A stretch of DNA of 64,000 nucleotides from Paenibacillus_V sp046244365 (GCF_046244365.1 NZ_CP176395.1:2976001-3040000), one strand, 5' to 3'. Shown: positions 8,759-17,975, numbered from the stretch's first letter. Notes: generated by a model from the letters alone, not told the origin. A program made the numbers and translations.

Positions 8759-9658
8759 GTGAAAACGAAACGATTCGGCAGGGAGCTGCCGCTCCATTTG
8801 ATGATACTGCCCGGAGCCTTGCTTATCTTGATTTACCACTACATTCCGATGGCGGGCGTGGCGATCGCATTTCAGAAATATGTGCCGATTCGGGGAATTA
8901 CCGGTTCTCCGTGGGTAGGCTTCGATAATTTTATTTTTGTGCTGCAGCTGCCCGATACGATGAAGGCGGTAACGAACACCTTGACGATCGCGGTGATGAA
9001 GGTCGTTGCCGGCCTCGTCGTCCCGATCGGCATCGCACTGCTATTGAACGAGATCGGCAGAACGACGTTCAAGCGAACGGTGCAGACGCTGATTTATTTG
9101 CCGCATTTTTTGTCGTGGACGATTTTGGCTGGCATTTTGATCGACGTGCTGTCTCCTTCATCCGGACTGGTGAATCAGGCATTGAAGCTTTTCGGACTGG
9201 AACCGATCTTTTTCCTCGGGGACAACCGGTGGTTTCCGTTTACTTTGGTCATTTCCAACGAGTGGAAGGAGTTCGGCTTCAGCACGATCGTCTATTTGGC
9301 GGCCCTCGCCGGCATCGATCCTTCGCTTTACGAATCCGCGGTCATAGACGGGGCAGGCCGCTGGCGCCGGACATGGCATGTGACGCTGCCGGGCATCCGC
9401 CCGATCGTCGTGCTGCTGATGACGCTAAGCTTGGGTCAAATTTTAAACGCGGGATTCGAGCAAGTATTCAATTTATACAGCCCGATCGTGTACGAAAGCG
9501 GTGACATTATCGATACGATGGTATACCGGATGGGGCTGATCGACGCGCAATACAGCTTTGCAACGGCGATTGGTCTGATGAAGGCGCTCGTATCGCTGTT
9601 TTTGATCGCGGTCTCTTATTTTCTGGCTTATCGATTCGCCAACTATCGCATTTTTTAA
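8759..9658 (+). CDS. ABC sugar permease, LplB type (locus 1)
   Basis: About 299 residues from a GTG start. AAGGAGG lies nine bases upstream, while the longer open frame to 8651 has no ribosome binding site, so GTG is preferred. Six membrane helices are evident, beginning LMILPGALLILIYHYIP. The cytoplasmic EAA loop that contacts the ATPase is ESAVIDGAGRWRRTWHVTLP. It ends AYRFANYRIF like the homologue of locus 2. It pairs with the next gene as a heterodimeric membrane channel fed by the preceding lipoprotein. Confidence 0.93.
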   Translation: MKTKRFGRELPLHLMILPGALLILIYHYIPMAGVAIAFQKYVPIRGITGSPWVGFDNFIFVLQLPDTMKAVTNTLTIAVMKVVAGLVVPIGIALLLNEIGRTTFKRTVQTLIYLPHFLSWTILAGILIDVLSPSSGLVNQALKLFGLEPIFFLGDNRWFPFTLVISNEWKEFGFSTIVYLAALAGIDPSLYESAVIDGAGRWRRTWHVTLPGIRPIVVLLMTLSLGQILNAGFEQVFNLYSPIVYESGDIIDTMVYRMGLIDAQYSFATAIGLMKALVSLFLIAVSYFLAYRFANYRIF

Positions 9659-9691
9659 ATGCTTGCAGAAATCTAGAGGGGAGGTGTTCGC

Positions 9692-10576
9692 GTGGTTGAT
9701 ACGCCAACCTTTGGCAGACGTTTGTTTGTCATGGTCAATTACTTTTTTATGGTGCTGCTCGCTTTTTTGTGTCTGGCTCCGCTCATTAACGTGTTGGCCG
9801 TTTCCTTCAGCTCCAGCACGGCTGTGGCTTCGGGTAGGGTGACGCTATGGCCCGTCGAGTTTACGACAGAGGCGTATGATTTCGTGATGCAGAAGCGCGC
9901 GTTTCTCGACTCGTTTCTCGTTTCCTTGAAGCGTCTGCTCCTGGGCACGTCGATCAACATGTCGCTTGCCGTATTGATCGCGTTCCCGCTGGCGAAGGAG
10001 GCGTCTGCATTCCGGTTCCGCACGGTGTATGTGTGGTTCTTCTTCGTCACGGCTTTGTTCGGCGGCGGATTGATACCGACCTACTTGACGGTCAAGGAGA
10101 CCGGACTGATGGATACGATTTGGGCGCTCGTCTTGCCGAATGCGGTTCCCGTGTTCAGCGTGATCCTGCTGCTTAACTTTTTTCGCAGCTTGCCGAAGGA
10201 ATTGGAGGATGCGGCCTATATCGACGGCGCCGGGTATATGCGGACGCTGTGGAGCCTTTATATCCCGCTTTCCAAGCCGGTGCTCGCCACCATTCTGCTG
10301 TTTACGATGGTCGGCCACTGGAATACGTGGTTCGACGGGTTAATCTATATGAACGATCCGAAAAATTACCCGCTGCAAAGCTATTTGCAGACCATTATCA
10401 TTCAGCACGATTTTAGCGCGCTATCGGACGCCGAGATCGAAATGATGCGAAAGCTGTCCGACACGACGGTCAAGTCGGCGCAAATTTTTCTTGCGGCTTT
10501 GCCGATCATTCTCGTTTATCCGTTTTTGCAACGCTTTTTTATTAAAGGCATCGTGCTTGGCAGCGTAAAAGGCTGA
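9692..10576 (+). CDS. ABC sugar permease, YtcP/LplC type (locus 1)
   Basis: 294 residues from a GTG start behind GGGGAGGTG. Six membrane helices; the EAA loop is EDAAYIDGAGYMRTLWSLYI; the protein ends FIKGIVLGSVKG, the typical end of this subfamily. It is the second membrane half of the importer and lies 33 bases after the first permease in the same direction. The substrate is not deducible from the permease itself. Confidence 0.93.
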   Translation: MVDTPTFGRRLFVMVNYFFMVLLAFLCLAPLINVLAVSFSSSTAVASGRVTLWPVEFTTEAYDFVMQKRAFLDSFLVSLKRLLLGTSINMSLAVLIAFPLAKEASAFRFRTVYVWFFFVTALFGGGLIPTYLTVKETGLMDTIWALVLPNAVPVFSVILLLNFFRSLPKELEDAAYIDGAGYMRTLWSLYIPLSKPVLATILLFTMVGHWNTWFDGLIYMNDPKNYPLQSYLQTIIIQHDFSALSDAEIEMMRKLSDTTVKSAQIFLAALPIILVYPFLQRFFIKGIVLGSVKG

Positions 10577-10620
10577 CCGCTCGATTGCTGCAAATGTCTA
10601 ACCGGTTGGAGGTTCATGTC

Positions 10621-11928
10621 ATGTTGTACGATTTGCAAGCGAGTACTCGCTCCGAACATTCGCCCATTACCGCTGTCATCGTCGGCGCCGGGCACCGAAG
10701 CATGCTTTACGCATCCTATGCGAACATCGCCCCCGATGCGCTGCGCATTGTCGGCGTCGTCGACCCTGATGAAGTGCGGCTAAAGGAGGCCGCGGCACGC
10801 TACGGCATACCGCCGGAGCGGTGCTACCCCACGGTGGAGGCGCTGGTCGGCGGCGGAGAACGGATTGCCGATGCGGCGATCAACGGGACGATGGATAGTC
10901 TGCACGTCGCGACGACCATTCCGCTGCTGCGGGCGGGGTATCATGTGCTGCTTGAGAAGCCGATCGGCACGACGGAAGCGGAAGTGCTGCAGCTGCTTGA
11001 GGCTTCGACGGCGCATCGCGCCACCGTGATGATCTGCCACGTTTTGCGGTATGCCCCTTTCTATGCGGAAATTCGCCGCAGGGTAGCCGCCGGCGAGATC
11101 GGCGACATTCTCAATTTGCAGCTTGCCGAGCATGTCAGCTACCATCATATCGCCTCGGTATTTGTCCGCGGCAAGTGGAATCGCAAGGACAATGGCGGGT
11201 CGACCATGCTGCTGCAAAAATGCTGCCACGATATGGACCTGCTCGCTTGGATGAAAAGCGGCATTGCGCCCGTGCGGGTCGCCAGCTTCGGGGGCCGCAT
11301 GTTTTTCCACGAGGAGAATGCGCCGGAAGGCGCAGGCAGTCGCTGCCTGGTCGATTGCCCGATTGAAGCGTCGTGCCTGTATTCCGCGCGAAAGCATTAC
11401 ATCGAGCATGGACTTTGGGGACCTTATGTGTGGCACGGCATCGAGTCGCTGAGCCTGACCCCGACAATCGGGCAGAAGACGGAGTCGCTTCGTACGGACA
11501 ATCCGTTCGGGCGCTGCGTCTGGCGCTGCGACAATACGGTCGTCGATCATCAGTCCGTGCTCGTCGAATTTGCGGACGGATCGACGGCAACGTTCAATAT
11601 GGCGGGCAACGCATCGAAGCCATGCCGCTCAATCCGGCTCATCGGGACAACAGGCGAAATCGAAGGAGTGCTTGAAGACGGCTTCTTCGTTGTTCGGCAT
11701 CCGGACCTTCGCTCGCGTTCCGGCTATTCGGAGGAGCGGGTCGACTTGAATGTATCCGGCGACATGCACGGCGGGGGCGATTACCGGCTGATGGAAGATT
11801 TTCTGCAAGTGCTTCGGGGGCAAACGCCGTCCCTGTCGACGACGGTTTTGGCGGACTCGATCTATGGGCACAGGATCGGCTTCGCGGCCGATCGCGCGCT
11901 GGAGGAAGGCAAATGGGTTGAATTGTAA
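10621..11928 (+). CDS. Gfo/Idh/MocA-family oxidoreductase (locus 1, first)
   Basis: About 435 residues from the ATG with GGAGG nine bases upstream. The N-terminal Rossmann fold carries AVIVGAGHRS; EKPIG, the lysine-proline signature of the family, lies near residue 122; the C-terminal domain is the alpha/beta dimerisation fold. Such enzymes interconvert sugar hydroxyl and keto groups with NAD(P). Unusual are clustered cysteines and histidines (QKCCHDMD, RCLVDCPIEASC, CVWRC), which could bind a metal. The paralogue at 20.1 kb shares them. Likely acts on the imported sugar in the cytoplasm. Confidence 0.88.
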   Translation: MLYDLQASTRSEHSPITAVIVGAGHRSMLYASYANIAPDALRIVGVVDPDEVRLKEAAARYGIPPERCYPTVEALVGGGERIADAAINGTMDSLHVATTIPLLRAGYHVLLEKPIGTTEAEVLQLLEASTAHRATVMICHVLRYAPFYAEIRRRVAAGEIGDILNLQLAEHVSYHHIASVFVRGKWNRKDNGGSTMLLQKCCHDMDLLAWMKSGIAPVRVASFGGRMFFHEENAPEGAGSRCLVDCPIEASCLYSARKHYIEHGLWGPYVWHGIESLSLTPTIGQKTESLRTDNPFGRCVWRCDNTVVDHQSVLVEFADGSTATFNMAGNASKPCRSIRLIGTTGEIEGVLEDGFFVVRHPDLRSRSGYSEERVDLNVSGDMHGGGDYRLMEDFLQVLRGQTPSLSTTVLADSIYGHRIGFAADRALEEGKWVEL

Positions 11929-11958
11929 CGAAAACACGCAAGGAAGAGGGAGTGAACC

Positions 11959-13014
11959 ATGACCAAAATTCGCATGGGCATTATCGGCTGCGGCGGTATG
12001 GCGGCAGCACATTTTAGCGGCTACAAGGAGCTTGGCGATCATACGGAGGTGACGGCGGTATGCGACATCGAGCCGGAACGCGCGCAGTCGGCGGCGAGCC
12101 AGCTCGGCATCACGACGGCCGTTACCGATTATCATGAATTGCTGGAGCATGTCGATGCGGTATTGATCGTGCTTCCGCACCATTTGCATTACGAGGTGGG
12201 CATGACGTGCCTGCAAGCAGGGAAACACGTGCTCATGGAGAAGCCGATGTGCAATACCGAGGAGCAATGCCTTGATTTGATTCGTACGGCGGATCAGCGC
12301 GGGTTGATCCTTATGACAGCTTACCCGGTTCGTTTCTGGCCGATTATCGTGAAGCTGAAGGAGCTCGTCGATTCGAAACAATACGGCGATGTGTTTCATA
12401 TGTCGATATGGACGGAACAGTTTACGAAATACCACGACGGCCATTGGGCCCATTCCGCCGCAACTCTCGGGGGCGGGCAGTTTTTCAGCCATGGTTGCCA
12501 TTACGTCGATCTGATGCTTTGGTTCCTGGGGCGCCCGGTGCGGGGAACGCACATGGGGACGAATTTCGGCACGCCATGGATGGAAAAAGAAGGAACAAGC
12601 GATGTTGTCATTGAATTCGAAAGCGGCGCTGTCGGCTATCATTTCGGTACATGGGGCGCGCGAGGCACCCGGCTCGGTTACAGCATTCACGTTCATTGCA
12701 CGGAAGGCATGCTGGAAGCGAATTTAAAGGAATGGAAGCTATACGCGCATACGAATATCCGGGAGGAGAAGGCGAATTTGGATACCGCTTCGCGGACCAA
12801 GCTGTTGTTGGAAGCACCGCAAGGCGGGAAAGGCACGCATTATGAAATTCTGCATTTCCTCGATTGCATCCGCACCGGGAAAAAGCCGTTGGTCGACGGG
12901 CCGGCAAGCCTGCAAAGCTTGCGTGTCATATGGCGGTTATACGAAGCGGAACACAATAACACGGTTGCCGACCTGCGCGGTTTGGGTTTGGACGAAGTCG
13001 CGACGATAAGCTGA
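11959..13014 (+). CDS. Gfo/Idh/MocA-family oxidoreductase (locus 1, second)
   Basis: 351 residues. GIIGCGGMAAAH is the nucleotide-binding loop, MEKPMC carries the EKP motif near residue 96, and GGGQFFSHGCHYVDLMLW is the conserved substrate-side helix with the histidine and aspartate. AGGAAGAGGGAG precedes the ATG. It is only distantly related to the preceding oxidoreductase, so the two may act in sequence, as in pathways where one oxidises a sugar and the other reduces the modified product. It has no counterpart in locus 2. Confidence 0.88.
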   Translation: MTKIRMGIIGCGGMAAAHFSGYKELGDHTEVTAVCDIEPERAQSAASQLGITTAVTDYHELLEHVDAVLIVLPHHLHYEVGMTCLQAGKHVLMEKPMCNTEEQCLDLIRTADQRGLILMTAYPVRFWPIIVKLKELVDSKQYGDVFHMSIWTEQFTKYHDGHWAHSAATLGGGQFFSHGCHYVDLMLWFLGRPVRGTHMGTNFGTPWMEKEGTSDVVIEFESGAVGYHFGTWGARGTRLGYSIHVHCTEGMLEANLKEWKLYAHTNIREEKANLDTASRTKLLLEAPQGGKGTHYEILHFLDCIRTGKKPLVDGPASLQSLRVIWRLYEAEHNNTVADLRGLGLDEVATIS

Positions 13015-13038
13015 AATAGAAGGGACTATGAGGGACAG

Positions 13039-13692
13039 ATGGTCATTGTCGGTTTTGGCGACAGTATCACAGCAGGTGTTCGGGTTGGGGAGGACGAATC
13101 GTATTTGCAGAGACTCGGGCAGCGGTTCGAATGTGCGATTCATAATGAAGGCGTAGCCGGGAACACCTCCGCGCAAGGCTTGGCGCGACTGCAAACGGTA
13201 CTGGAACGAAAGGCGGATATTTGCATCGTTGCGTTCGGGATGAACGATCACGTTATGGAAAGGGCCCATTGTCCGAGGGTGGATGTGCTCGCATTCCGCC
13301 AAAACTTGATGGAGATATGCCGTGCGCTGACCGCAGGCGGAGCAACTCCGATTCTATGTACGATCCATCCTATTATTGAGGGAGGACCTGAATCGTATTA
13401 CTATGCCAGAAGCCCGCAGGAATGGTATAAAGCAAGCGGGGGAGCGCAAGTGCGGATCGACATGTACAGCCGTACGATCCGCGAAGTTGCCGAAGCGTGC
13501 GGCGTTGCGCTTGCCGACATTGCGCTGGCTTGGGCGGCTCGTCTGGCAAATGGCGGAAGCTTGCATGATCTGTTGCTTACCGTGGAGAACAGCGGCAAAG
13601 ACGACGGTGTCCATCCTTCGCCGGAAGGTCATCGCGTGTATGAGGTGTGTATTGCGGAGACGATCGAACGGGCGCTCCGTCATTGTCCGTAA
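13039..13692 (+). CDS. SGNH/GDSL-family hydrolase
   Basis: 217 residues without a signal peptide, so cytoplasmic. The four family blocks are visible: FGDSIT with the nucleophilic serine (about residue 9), the glycine block EGVAGNT, FGMND with the asparagine, and DDGVHPSPEGH with the catalytic aspartate and histidine. Members remove acyl groups from sugars, so it may deacetylate the imported substrate. It lies 24 bases after the second oxidoreductase and is translated from an ATG behind GAGGGAC. Confidence 0.88.
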   Translation: MVIVGFGDSITAGVRVGEDESYLQRLGQRFECAIHNEGVAGNTSAQGLARLQTVLERKADICIVAFGMNDHVMERAHCPRVDVLAFRQNLMEICRALTAGGATPILCTIHPIIEGGPESYYYARSPQEWYKASGGAQVRIDMYSRTIREVAEACGVALADIALAWAARLANGGSLHDLLLTVENSGKDDGVHPSPEGHRVYEVCIAETIERALRHCP

Positions 13693-13704
13693 AGGGCTGG
13701 GCTA

Positions 13705-13797
13705 ATGATTTTTGCCGACCAGTACAGCGGGATTTATGCCGAACATGTACCCAAGTTTTTATTACACGGATTCGCTGTATATTTATGCAGTAAATGA
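13705..13797 (+). pseudogene. Truncated start of the next operon gene
   Basis: Twelve bases after the SGNH hydrolase an ATG behind AAAGGGCTGGG opens MIFADQYSGIYAEHVPK, which looks like a genuine protein beginning. At about 13757 the composition switches abruptly to AT-rich and the frame ends after 30 codons. The operon therefore probably once had another gene, cut off where the TniQ-bearing segment begins. Its identity cannot be told from 17 residues. Confidence 0.4.
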
Positions 13798-13825
13798 ATA
13801 TTCATTAAATATCGCTCTAAATTTT

Positions 13826-13898
13826 TTTCTAACGAATTCTGCAACAAACCACCTATTGTGTTGTTATGCAGAGATGTTTCTAGCGAATTTTGAAACAA
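13826..13898 (-). repeat. Inverted copy of the repeat array near 2.05 kb, candidate transposon end
   Basis: Two 22-base units, TTTCTAACGAATTCTGCAAC(AA) at 13826 and TTTCTAGCGAATTTTGAAAC(AA) at 13877, differ at three positions. Their complement (TTGCAGAATTCGTTAGAAA) matches the CCAAAATTCGTTAGA units at 2.05 kb. The two arrays therefore face each other across locus 1. Such arrays are what Tn7-like transposases bind at element ends. Confidence 0.5.
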
Positions 13899-15440
13899 CA
13901 AAAACGGAGCCACGTGGGTTTGCGTGCTCCGTTTTCTAATGTTTTGAAAGATTGTGATGTTACTATAAAAAACTCGATTTTGCATGCAGGTATCGGAAGT
14001 CTTAAAACTAAGGTATGTCCTAAATGTTTAGAATATTGCGGTTATCAGAGGAAAATATGGGATTGCCATTTTTATTTAGTTTGTCCTGTTCATAATTGTA
14101 AGTTAATTGAGAATTGTCCGAAATGCAATTTACTCATCTCATCTTATCGTAGAAATGTTCTACAATGTGAATGCGGTTTTATGTATCCAGATGCTACTGT
14201 GGATCCTTGTGAACATGAAGAAATTTTGGGATTTTCAAAGATTCTCCATAATAAATTATATAGTAAAAGTGAATTTGGTATACAAATATTACATTGTCTA
14301 GATCATCTTGATTTTGCTCAAATAATATATTTAGTTGCGCATTTAAGCATGAAGATATCCAAATCGTTTTACAATAAACGTTTGAATTTTAACAATTTTG
14401 ATTTTAATAACTTGGAACAAATCATATTAAAAGTAATTCGCAGCTTTACCGATCTACCGAGTAGTTTTCACCTACTTCTCGATGAAATTTATCGATTACA
14501 TAATAAAGAGGGATATACATTATATTCAAGCAAGATACACATGGTAATGATTGGTAATTTGTTAAAACCTGAATACAGGTTTATTTTAGAACCTTATCAT
14601 CAATATCTTGAAAAGATCAGAGCTACTCGACCTCAAGACTTGAAAACAAAAGATGGCAGAAGACTAAACAGTCAAGTCAATAACAGCATTACAATTCATA
14701 AGTTTCTTTATCCAGAGAAATATAATATAAATAAAGACACTGAGCAAAGCGTATTAGTTCGCTCAGAAGTATGTGAGAGACTAGGGCTTGGAAAAGATGC
14801 AATTACTAGATTGTTGAGCTCAGATTATATTGAAACAGTAAGGGGGCCTAAGTTGGATGGCTATCCTATATGGATTATCAAATCTGAAAGTGTAGACAAA
14901 CTAATATTTACATTTAAGAGTAGAGCAAAAGGAATTAATGAAATTGATAATTCCTATTCATTTATTAGTCTAACTAAAGCTATGCTTATATTAACTGGAT
15001 ATACGCTTACAGTTGTTGATTTAGTGAAATTTGTTTACGATGGAGACTTATGTCCATACAATAAAGGTGACAACGAGAAAATAAGTGACTTTTTCTTTGT
15101 TAAAGAAAAGTTAATAGATGTTATTGAAGCGAGATTCGTATCAGTTGAACGAGTAAAACAATTTATGGATGAATCGAAATATAATGTAATGTCATGGGTG
15201 AAAAAGGGGTTTTTAAATGCAATAAGAAACAAACATGGATATTTTTTGACAAAAGAGGGAGTTGAAGAATTTAAAAAAACTTACATATCATTGAACGAAA
15301 TTCTTAAAACATACGGTTTGCTTAACCCTAATCATGCACTAAATGCGTTACTGAAGACCTGTAGGTCAAATTCATGTGGAGATATAGACGGAGGGTACAG
15401 CTGCAATTGGTCTATTGACAAATCCTCAATTACGCAATAG
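13890..15440 (+). CDS. tniQ: TniQ/TnsD-family transposition target selector, lacking its N-terminus
   Basis: The open frame gives 516 residues but has no ATG or ribosome binding site at its 5' end, and its first 14 codons overlap a hairpin, so it is probably 5'-truncated; homology seems to begin around FSNVLKDCDV. The TniQ zinc fingers are clear: VCPKCLEYCGYQR, VCPVHNCK and NCPKC (Cys 43, 46, 65, His 68, Cys 76, 79), then CECGF. The C-terminal 300 residues resemble the DNA-binding part of TnsD-like proteins. TniQ recruits the transposase to its target. No TnsA, B or C gene is in the window. The region is much more AT-rich than its neighbours, consistent with transfer. The missing start (RPF..GYLHRL) is present near 2.2 kb. 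Confidence 0.75.
   Translation: MKQQKRSHVGLRAPFSNVLKDCDVTIKNSILHAGIGSLKTKVCPKCLEYCGYQRKIWDCHFYLVCPVHNCKLIENCPKCNLLISSYRRNVLQCECGFMYPDATVDPCEHEEILGFSKILHNKLYSKSEFGIQILHCLDHLDFAQIIYLVAHLSMKISKSFYNKRLNFNNFDFNNLEQIILKVIRSFTDLPSSFHLLLDEIYRLHNKEGYTLYSSKIHMVMIGNLLKPEYRFILEPYHQYLEKIRATRPQDLKTKDGRRLNSQVNNSITIHKFLYPEKYNINKDTEQSVLVRSEVCERLGLGKDAITRLLSSDYIETVRGPKLDGYPIWIIKSESVDKLIFTFKSRAKGINEIDNSYSFISLTKAMLILTGYTLTVVDLVKFVYDGDLCPYNKGDNEKISDFFFVKEKLIDVIEARFVSVERVKQFMDESKYNVMSWVKKGFLNAIRNKHGYFLTKEGVEEFKKTYISLNEILKTYGLLNPNHALNALLKTCRSNSCGDIDGGYSCNWSIDKSSITQ
13901..13935. terminator. Stem-loop terminator between locus 1 and tniQ
   Basis: AAAACGGAGCCACG pairs with CGTGCTCCGTTTT (one bulge) around TGGGTTTG. 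A-tract and T-tract are on opposite sides, so it can terminate in either direction. It lies inside the apparent 5' end of the TniQ frame, which is another sign that the true start has been lost. Confidence 0.7.
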
Positions 15441-15569
15441 AGGGTATGGTAAGCGAATGGTCGATGACCGGTTTCAGGCGACATACTTTCGTTATTCTTT
15501 GTAGTTATGCTTGAAGCTGTTGCCCTCGTAGTCGGTGCATTCCTGTTTCAATAATAAGCGAGTCGGTCC

Positions 15570-15640
15570 CGCGTGAAAGGAAAAGACGCATCCAAAAGCA
15601 CTCGATAAGAGCGAGGATGGAGGCGTCTTTTTCACGTTCT
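15570..15640. terminator. Imperfect stem-loop between tniQ and the locus 2 regulator
   Basis: GTGAAA..AAAGACGC-ATCC pairs imperfectly with GGAT..GGCGTCTTTTTCAC. The convergent genes on both sides (tniQ rightward, the regulator leftward) make a bidirectional terminator sensible. The rest of the 257-base gap shows no gene. Confidence 0.55.
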
Positions 15641-15697
15641 TTCATATAAAGGCGGGGACATTAACATGGAAAAAAGGTTTGAGGCATTCTGCTTTTC

Positions 15698-17929
15698 CTA
15701 CTTCTGCGGATTCAAAATTTTATCGCGGCGGTATTCCCCCGGCGTAATGCCGGTCAGACGCCGGAACATCCGCGTGAACGAGTTGGCGTTCTGGTAGCCG
15801 ACTTTGGCCGCGATGTCCTGGATTTTCTCCTCGGTTGCCTCAAGCATTTCCTTCGCTTTCTCGATGCGATACTCGTTCAAATAATCACTCAAGTTTTGCC
15901 CCGTCTTCTCCTTGAAGTAGTTCCGCAAATAGCCAGTCGAGATGTTCAGCCGGTCGGCGATCAAATCCTGGTAAATGTCGTCCCCGTAATGCTTCTCGAT
16001 GAAAAGGACGACAAAATCGACGATCGGGTCGCGGGCTTCGCGTTTGTCCCGGATTAGGGCCGATGCCTGCCTGAGCAGATTCCCGATAAACGCGTCGTAA
16101 TGCTCGAAGGAGACGAGCCGTTCGATCTGATCGAACGGAGAGCCATTCATGTACAGCTCGTGCGTATCGATTTTGTGGGCCAAAAGCGCCATTAGTACTT
16201 TGGATATGACATCACTCGCAAATTGGCGGTAATGTAAGGCGGCCGCTTCGCTCTTAGCAAGCCGCTGAAGCGAGCCGCGCGCAAGCGCGAGCAGCTGCGC
16301 TTCATTCCCCGCCTCCAGAATAGCGGCGAAGCTGCGTTCTTCTTCGGATGTCCATAGGATAAGCGGTTCGGTGGCGCCTGGGGCTTCCACGATTTGTGTA
16401 GTGTCGTCCAATTTGCGGCTTCTTACCATTTCACAAGCAGTCTCATAAGCGGCCGTGAACTCTGTCGGCTCCCACAGGCGATGCTGGCAAGCGATCGTGA
16501 GCTGGTAATAGGCTTTATCTTGATCGAATACCCGCTTGAAGTAGCTAAGTTTCCCGAAAATTTCGGAAGAAATGTTTTCATCCGTGAATACGATCGCCAA
16601 GATGCGGTCTTTCTCGATTTGCATCGTCATCGAGTCATGGAACTCTTCGCTTATATTCAAATTGATAAATTCCAGAATATAAGTAGCCTTAAGCGGATGC
16701 TCGTTGTCAAGCAGCTCGTATTCCCGGGTATAATGAATATGGAACATGATAAAATGGAATGGCCGCTTCGTTTCGATCAGCGACTGTATCTCGGTATCGG
16801 CTGCGTGAATACTTTTGATTTTGTCCAGGTAGCCGTATTTTTGCAGCAAAGAGTTTTTGCGGTGAACCGATTCGATAATATGCTCAAGTCCTTTGCTGAT
16901 CATGTTGAATTCGTGAATATTGCTGCTGGGCCCGATGACCGGATTCATCTGCCTCAGCGACTCGACGATACGCTGAACCGGATTTTTGAAGCGAACGCTG
17001 AGCAGTACGGATATGGCAATACTGGCCGCAATCGAGAAGGCGAACAGCGCAAATAGCAGTACGTTCATTTTCATAAGCCGGGAAGCTACGCTTTGATAAG
17101 GAACGACACTGACGTAAGTCAGGCCTGACAACGAGCCCTGCTGATAGAAGAAATAGTTGTTTGCATGCAGCGCATAGTCCCGGTCGGGCGTCAGCTCCGG
17201 CAGTTTATCCGGCCGGGAGCCTGTGCTGAAGAATAACTCTCCCTCTCGGTTCATGATATAGAATGGATTGTCCGGCGCTTCCTTCAAAGAGGCGAACATG
17301 CGATCCGCATCGACGAGCGCCACGGCGTAAAACTGACTTCCGATCTGGCTTTTGACGATAATTGGGAAATAACGGCCTTGGTCCGGCAATATGAGACTGG
17401 TCCGGTGTTTGCGAAATTCCGACGATGGATAGGTGCGGAAATGAAAGTCCTCGGTAAATTGCCTGGCCCAGAAGTCGGCGCCATATTCCTGGCTGACGTA
17501 GTATTTGCCGAACATGTCCTCCGCCCGCGTATAGCCGTTTTTGTCGATGACGAAGCCTTGCTCCTTGAAGTAAATGAAAACGTTCTCCAAATCAAGATTA
17601 TAATTGCCGACTATCGTGCTAAACTCGTCAGCCAGTTCATTAATGATCGGAAAGTCGGAGTCGATATTTCCTTTCTTGAGCGCCGCGACCGAGTTGTCGA
17701 AATAATACCGGGTCAGCAGATCGTCAAGCTGGCTTAACTGTTTCTCAAAGCCGTCCACCGTCTTGGAAACGTTAATCGAATTGGAAGCGATCAGCTGATC
17801 GCGCATTTGACTGAAGAAGAATTGATAAGCAATCACGTTGAAGGCGAAGGAAATAAAGATGACAATCATGAACCCAAGCAGAAGCCTGGCGAACAACGAT
17901 TTGCCGTTAAGCCGGATGCGACGTTTCAT
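15698..17929 (-). CDS. Membrane-spanning AraC-family regulator of sugar locus 2
   Basis: 743 residues from the ATG with GGAGG nine bases upstream; a longer open frame to 18208 exists but lacks such a site and would cover the promoter of the divergent gene. Same plan as the locus 1 regulator: membrane helix at about 12-34, extracellular sensor domain, second helix near 290-312, cytoplasmic part, and a C-terminal AraC double helix-turn-helix (YQDLIADRLNISTGYLRNYF, IQDIAAKVGYQNANSFTRMF). It is divergent from the binding-protein gene it most likely activates. Shared blocks such as YYFDN/IYFQN and GLTYVS show that the two regulators are duplicates. Confidence 0.9.
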   Translation of the reverse strand: MKRRIRLNGKSLFARLLLGFMIVIFISFAFNVIAYQFFFSQMRDQLIASNSINVSKTVDGFEKQLSQLDDLLTRYYFDNSVAALKKGNIDSDFPIINELADEFSTIVGNYNLDLENVFIYFKEQGFVIDKNGYTRAEDMFGKYYVSQEYGADFWARQFTEDFHFRTYPSSEFRKHRTSLILPDQGRYFPIIVKSQIGSQFYAVALVDADRMFASLKEAPDNPFYIMNREGELFFSTGSRPDKLPELTPDRDYALHANNYFFYQQGSLSGLTYVSVVPYQSVASRLMKMNVLLFALFAFSIAASIAISVLLSVRFKNPVQRIVESLRQMNPVIGPSSNIHEFNMISKGLEHIIESVHRKNSLLQKYGYLDKIKSIHAADTEIQSLIETKRPFHFIMFHIHYTREYELLDNEHPLKATYILEFINLNISEEFHDSMTMQIEKDRILAIVFTDENISSEIFGKLSYFKRVFDQDKAYYQLTIACQHRLWEPTEFTAAYETACEMVRSRKLDDTTQIVEAPGATEPLILWTSEEERSFAAILEAGNEAQLLALARGSLQRLAKSEAAALHYRQFASDVISKVLMALLAHKIDTHELYMNGSPFDQIERLVSFEHYDAFIGNLLRQASALIRDKREARDPIVDFVVLFIEKHYGDDIYQDLIADRLNISTGYLRNYFKEKTGQNLSDYLNEYRIEKAKEMLEATEEKIQDIAAKVGYQNANSFTRMFRRLTGITPGEYRRDKILNPQK

Positions 17930-17965
17930 GGTGGTTGTCCTCCATTCCTCTGGCATTTGCGTACG

Positions 17966-17975
17966 TATAAGTATA
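17966..17975 (-). promoter_or_regulatory. Possible -10 element of the locus 2 regulator
   Basis: TATACTTATA read leftwards, 37-46 bases before the start codon, is identical to the element before the locus 1 regulator. A weak cre-like sequence (GATAAGCGTTTACT) lies at about 18114-18127 nearer the divergent gene. Confidence 0.3.
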
